A stretch of DNA of 15,452 nucleotides, taken from positions 2,449 through 17,900 of the forward strand of contig DLGO01000156.1 in the NCBI GenBank assembly GCA_002482725.1, read 5' to 3'. The stretch comes from Bacteroidetes bacterium UBA7692 (GTDB taxonomy: Bacteria > Bacteroidota > Bacteroidia > Chitinophagales > LD1). The position numbers were made by a program, and so were the translations under genes. Positions 13,261 through 15,452 of the stretch are shown here, in pieces. The notes beneath the pieces are model-generated. The model saw only the letters and a program-made list of their open reading frames with translations, made no database searches and had not been told where the DNA came from. Each line of letters starts with the position of its first letter. The first letter of the stretch is position 1.

Positions 13261-14577
13261 ATGAAGACAAAATCGCTCAGACAGGATAAGGTGTCTGTAA
13301 TTACACTGGGGTGCTCAAAAAACCTGGTGGATAGTGAAGTAATGATGACCCACCTGAAGGATGGGGGCTACGATGTGAAGCACGATAAGTGGAGCAGGGG
13401 GCGCAATATTGTGATAGTCAATACCTGTGGCTTTATAGATAAAGCCAAAGAGGAATCTGTAAATACCATATTGGAATATGCCGATGCCAAAAGCAAGGGC
13501 AAAATAGAAAAGCTATACGTAACAGGTTGCCTTTCGGCACGCTACAAGGATAACCTGGAGGAAGAAATACCCGAGGTGGATGCCTACTTTGGCACTAATG
13601 AGCTGCCACGCCTGCTGAAAACCCTGAAGGTAAACTATAAGCACGAGCTGGTAGGCGAGCGATTGCTTACCACTCCGGCCCACTACGCATACCTGAAAAT
13701 ATCGGAAGGCTGCAACCGTACCTGCTCATTTTGCGCTATACCGCTGATGCGCGGCAAGCACGAGTCGAAAACAATAGAGGCCATAGTGACCGAGGCTAAA
13801 AGTCTGGCGGCACAAGGGGTAAAGGAACTGATGCTGATAGCCCAGGAGCTTACCTTCTACGGATTGGATATTTATAAAAAACGCAGATTGCCTGAGTTGC
13901 TGGCTGCGTTGAACGATGTGGAAGGAATTGAGTGGATAAGGCTGCACTACGCCTACCCTGCCCAGTTCCCTATGGAGATAATAGATGCTATAAAGCAGTA
14001 CCCAAAAGTATGCAAGTACCTGGATATGCCCCTACAGCATGCCAGCGATAACATACTTACTGCCATGCGCCGCAATATCACCAACCAGGAAACAAAAGAC
14101 CTGATAAATGAGATACGCCGCCGCATACCGGACATTGCTATACGCACTACCATGCTGGTGGGTTTCCCGGGCGAAACGGATGAAGATTTCAATAACCTGA
14201 AATCATTTATAGAAGAAATGCGCTTCGAGCGATTGGGCGTATTTACTTATTCCCATGAGGATAGCACCCGTGCACACATACTGGCCGATGATATAGATCA
14301 GGAAGTAAAAGATGCCCGCGCCGCCGAGCTGATGGAGGTACAGGAGCAGATATCGCTGGAACTGAACAAGAAGAAAGTTGGCAATACCTATAAAGTGCTT
14401 ATAGACAGGAAAGAGGGTGGATACTTCATAGGCCGTACCGAATTTGACTCGCCGGACGTAGACAATGAGGTATTGATAGATGCTACAACCAATTACCTAC
14501 GCCGTGGCGACTTCGTACATGTAAAAGTGAACCGCGCAGAGGAGTTTGACCTGTACGGCGAGGTAGTTACAAACTAA
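13261..14577 (+). CDS. rimO: Ribosomal protein S12 methylthiotransferase RimO
   Basis: A radical-SAM enzyme that adds a methylthio group to the conserved Asp of ribosomal protein S12. It is 438 residues, normal for RimO. The N-terminal MTTase domain has three cluster-binding Cys: Cys18 (TLGCSKN), Cys56 (NTCGFI) and Cys90 (TGCLS). The radical-SAM cluster motif is CNRTCSFC (Cys151, Cys155, Cys158), followed by AIPLMRGKHESK. MPLQHASDNIL and TTMLVGFPGETDEDF follow, and a TRAM domain closes the protein (about 373-438). RimO is preferred to MiaB because of LGCSKNLVDSE, the IPLMRGKHESK form after the cluster and the HASDNIL motif. The start at 13261 gives the usual short N-terminus before the first beta strand. 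Next to it on the same strand is the metallopeptidase gene, 108 nt downstream. Confidence 0.95.
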   Translation: MKTKSLRQDKVSVITLGCSKNLVDSEVMMTHLKDGGYDVKHDKWSRGRNIVIVNTCGFIDKAKEESVNTILEYADAKSKGKIEKLYVTGCLSARYKDNLEEEIPEVDAYFGTNELPRLLKTLKVNYKHELVGERLLTTPAHYAYLKISEGCNRTCSFCAIPLMRGKHESKTIEAIVTEAKSLAAQGVKELMLIAQELTFYGLDIYKKRRLPELLAALNDVEGIEWIRLHYAYPAQFPMEIIDAIKQYPKVCKYLDMPLQHASDNILTAMRRNITNQETKDLINEIRRRIPDIAIRTTMLVGFPGETDEDFNNLKSFIEEMRFERLGVFTYSHEDSTRAHILADDIDQEVKDARAAELMEVQEQISLELNKKKVGNTYKVLIDRKEGGYFIGRTEFDSPDVDNEVLIDATTNYLRRGDFVHVKVNRAEEFDLYGEVVTN

Positions 14578-14685
14578 CAAATTGACAGGTACACAATTTT
14601 AAGATACTGTTTTCGTCATACATTTTGTCAGGTGGCATGTGTTTAGCATGGCATTTGATGTATAATAAGAAAAATAGAAAACAAA

Positions 14686-15363
14686 ATGATTATTTTCATA
14701 TCGCTAGCGATTTTAGGATTAAGCTTTCTGATCCAATGGAGGTTGAAGAGCAAATTTCAGGAGTATTCACAAATATCTTTCAGGGGCAACCTTAGTGGCG
14801 CAGAGATAGCATACAAAATGCTGCGTGATAATGGCGTGGATGACGTAAAGGTAATGAGCGTAGAAGGTCAGTTAACCGACCATTACAATCCCACTGATAA
14901 AACAGTAAACCTGTCATCGGACGTATACCACGGCCGCAGTGTAGCAGCAGCAGCAGTAGCTGCGCACGAGTGCGGACACGCAGTACAACACAACAGGGCA
15001 TACGCATGGCTGGGGCTAAGGAGCAAACTGGTACCGGTAGTAAGCGTAGCATCTAACTGGATGCAGTGGATACTCTTGGCAGGTATATTGACCATCAATA
15101 TTTTCCCTTACCTTCTTTTGGGCGGTATAGTATTGTTTGCCTTCACCACCATATTTGCCTTTGTAACGCTGCCTGTAGAGTTTGATGCATCTAAACGTGC
15201 ATTGGCATGGTTGGAGTCTTCTGGCATGACAGAGCGCAACGAGCACGATCTTGCTTACGATGCCTTAAAATGGGCGGCGCTTACTTATGTGGTAGCGGCA
15301 ATAGGTTCCCTTGCTACATTGTTGTACTACATCAATATCTTTATGGGTAGAAGGGACGACTAA
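14686..15363 (+). CDS. YugP-like membrane zinc metallopeptidase
   Basis: A 225-residue integral membrane protein of the neutral zinc metallopeptidase family typified by Bacillus YugP, which is of normal size for the group. The N-terminal helix (2-18) anchors a soluble part with GNLSGAEIAYKML (34-46) and DHYNPTDKTVNLS (65-77), both family signatures. The zinc site is HECGH (His94, Glu95, His98) in AAHECGHAVQH; Glu165 in LPVEFDASKRA is the likely third ligand. Further membrane helices lie at about 118-140, 141-162 and 194-218. Its substrate is unknown; the family is widespread but poorly characterised. It has its own strong terminator 20 nt past the stop. The gap after rimO (14578-14685) has TACATTTT but no convincing promoter. 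Confidence 0.9.
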   Translation: MIIFISLAILGLSFLIQWRLKSKFQEYSQISFRGNLSGAEIAYKMLRDNGVDDVKVMSVEGQLTDHYNPTDKTVNLSSDVYHGRSVAAAAVAAHECGHAVQHNRAYAWLGLRSKLVPVVSVASNWMQWILLAGILTINIFPYLLLGGIVLFAFTTIFAFVTLPVEFDASKRALAWLESSGMTERNEHDLAYDALKWAALTYVVAAIGSLATLLYYINIFMGRRDD

Positions 15364-15383
15364 TACCTCATCAAAAAAATAGC

Positions 15384-15420
15384 AAAAAAGGGGCAGACTG
15401 CGCAGTTTGCTCCTTTTTTT
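15384..15420 (+). terminator. Strong intrinsic terminator after the metallopeptidase gene
   Basis: Eighteen bases (15384-15401, AAAAAAGGGGCAGACTGC) pair with the next eighteen (15402-15419), including two G-U wobbles; the tip must open to a GCGC-type loop. It ends in seven Ts. The matching A-run on the left makes it likely to work on both strands, as between convergent genes, but no gene is identifiable in the last 32 nt. Confidence 0.85.
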
Positions 15421-15452
15421 ATGCCGCATGGCAAGCTAAAAGCGGCTACTCT

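Noticed and set aside
14661..14666. TATAAT box upstream of the metallopeptidase
   Set aside because: There is no TTGACA at 16-18 nt (the nearest, 14582-14587, is over 70 nt away), and Bacteroidota housekeeping promoters do not use this consensus.
15421..15452. Possible gene or hairpin (GCCGC ... GCGGC) at the window end
   Set aside because: Only 32 nt are available and no frame or RNA signature can be supported.

Overview
The window looks like a chromosomal segment from a Bacteroidota bacterium, probably of the Chitinophagaceae or a near relative. The grounds are: a very large surface protein with SprB-type repeats and a gliding-motility-associated (CHU_C) C-terminal sorting domain, which is a Type IX secretion hallmark; Bacteroidota-type promoter elements (TTTG, 19 nt, TAnnTTTG) in place of E. 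coli-type ones; weak or absent Shine-Dalgarno sequences; heavy ATA (Ile) codon use; and moderate GC. Apart from the giant gene and its three followers the content is mostly housekeeping. No mobile element, tRNA, rRNA or CRISPR array is visible.

Layout. On the minus strand, 1-2163 holds icd (NADP isocitrate dehydrogenase), a clean intrinsic terminator, ybaB (nucleoid-associated protein, with the best promoter in the window) and a truncated membrane-protein gene. A 289-nt divergent spacer follows. On the plus strand, 2453-8542 encodes a 2029-residue secreted adhesin-like protein: signal peptide, choice-of-anchor-L-like domain, Calx-beta-like domain, Ig/PKD-like domains (one split by a ~197-residue insert), twelve SprB-like repeats of 75-81 residues, and the CHU_C sorting domain. 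A long hairpin ends it. Next on the plus strand is a tightly packed trio, 8725-10853: a small GT2 glycosyltransferase, a cupin of the sugar-isomerase/epimerase type, and a diheme cytochrome c resembling thiosulfate dehydrogenase TsdA. Convergent to it, 10 nt away, is a soluble triple-PAS hybrid-free histidine kinase (minus strand, 10864-12969). A 291-nt divergent spacer leads to rimO (ribosomal protein S12 methylthiotransferase) and then a YugP-like membrane zinc metallopeptidase, closed by an 18-bp stem terminator.

How the genes relate. The giant protein is expected to leave the cell through the Type IX system, but no PorP/SprF-like partner or other secretion gene lies here. The GT2 and cupin genes read as a small polysaccharide or nucleotide-sugar module; the cytochrome does not fit that theme and the grouping may be only positional. 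The kinase has no response regulator beside it. I see no convincing complete novel system. The best leads are the domain inserted in the giant protein, the odd GT2-cupin-cytochrome cluster with a 17-nt palindrome upstream, and a palindrome lying over the predicted transcription start of the kinase.
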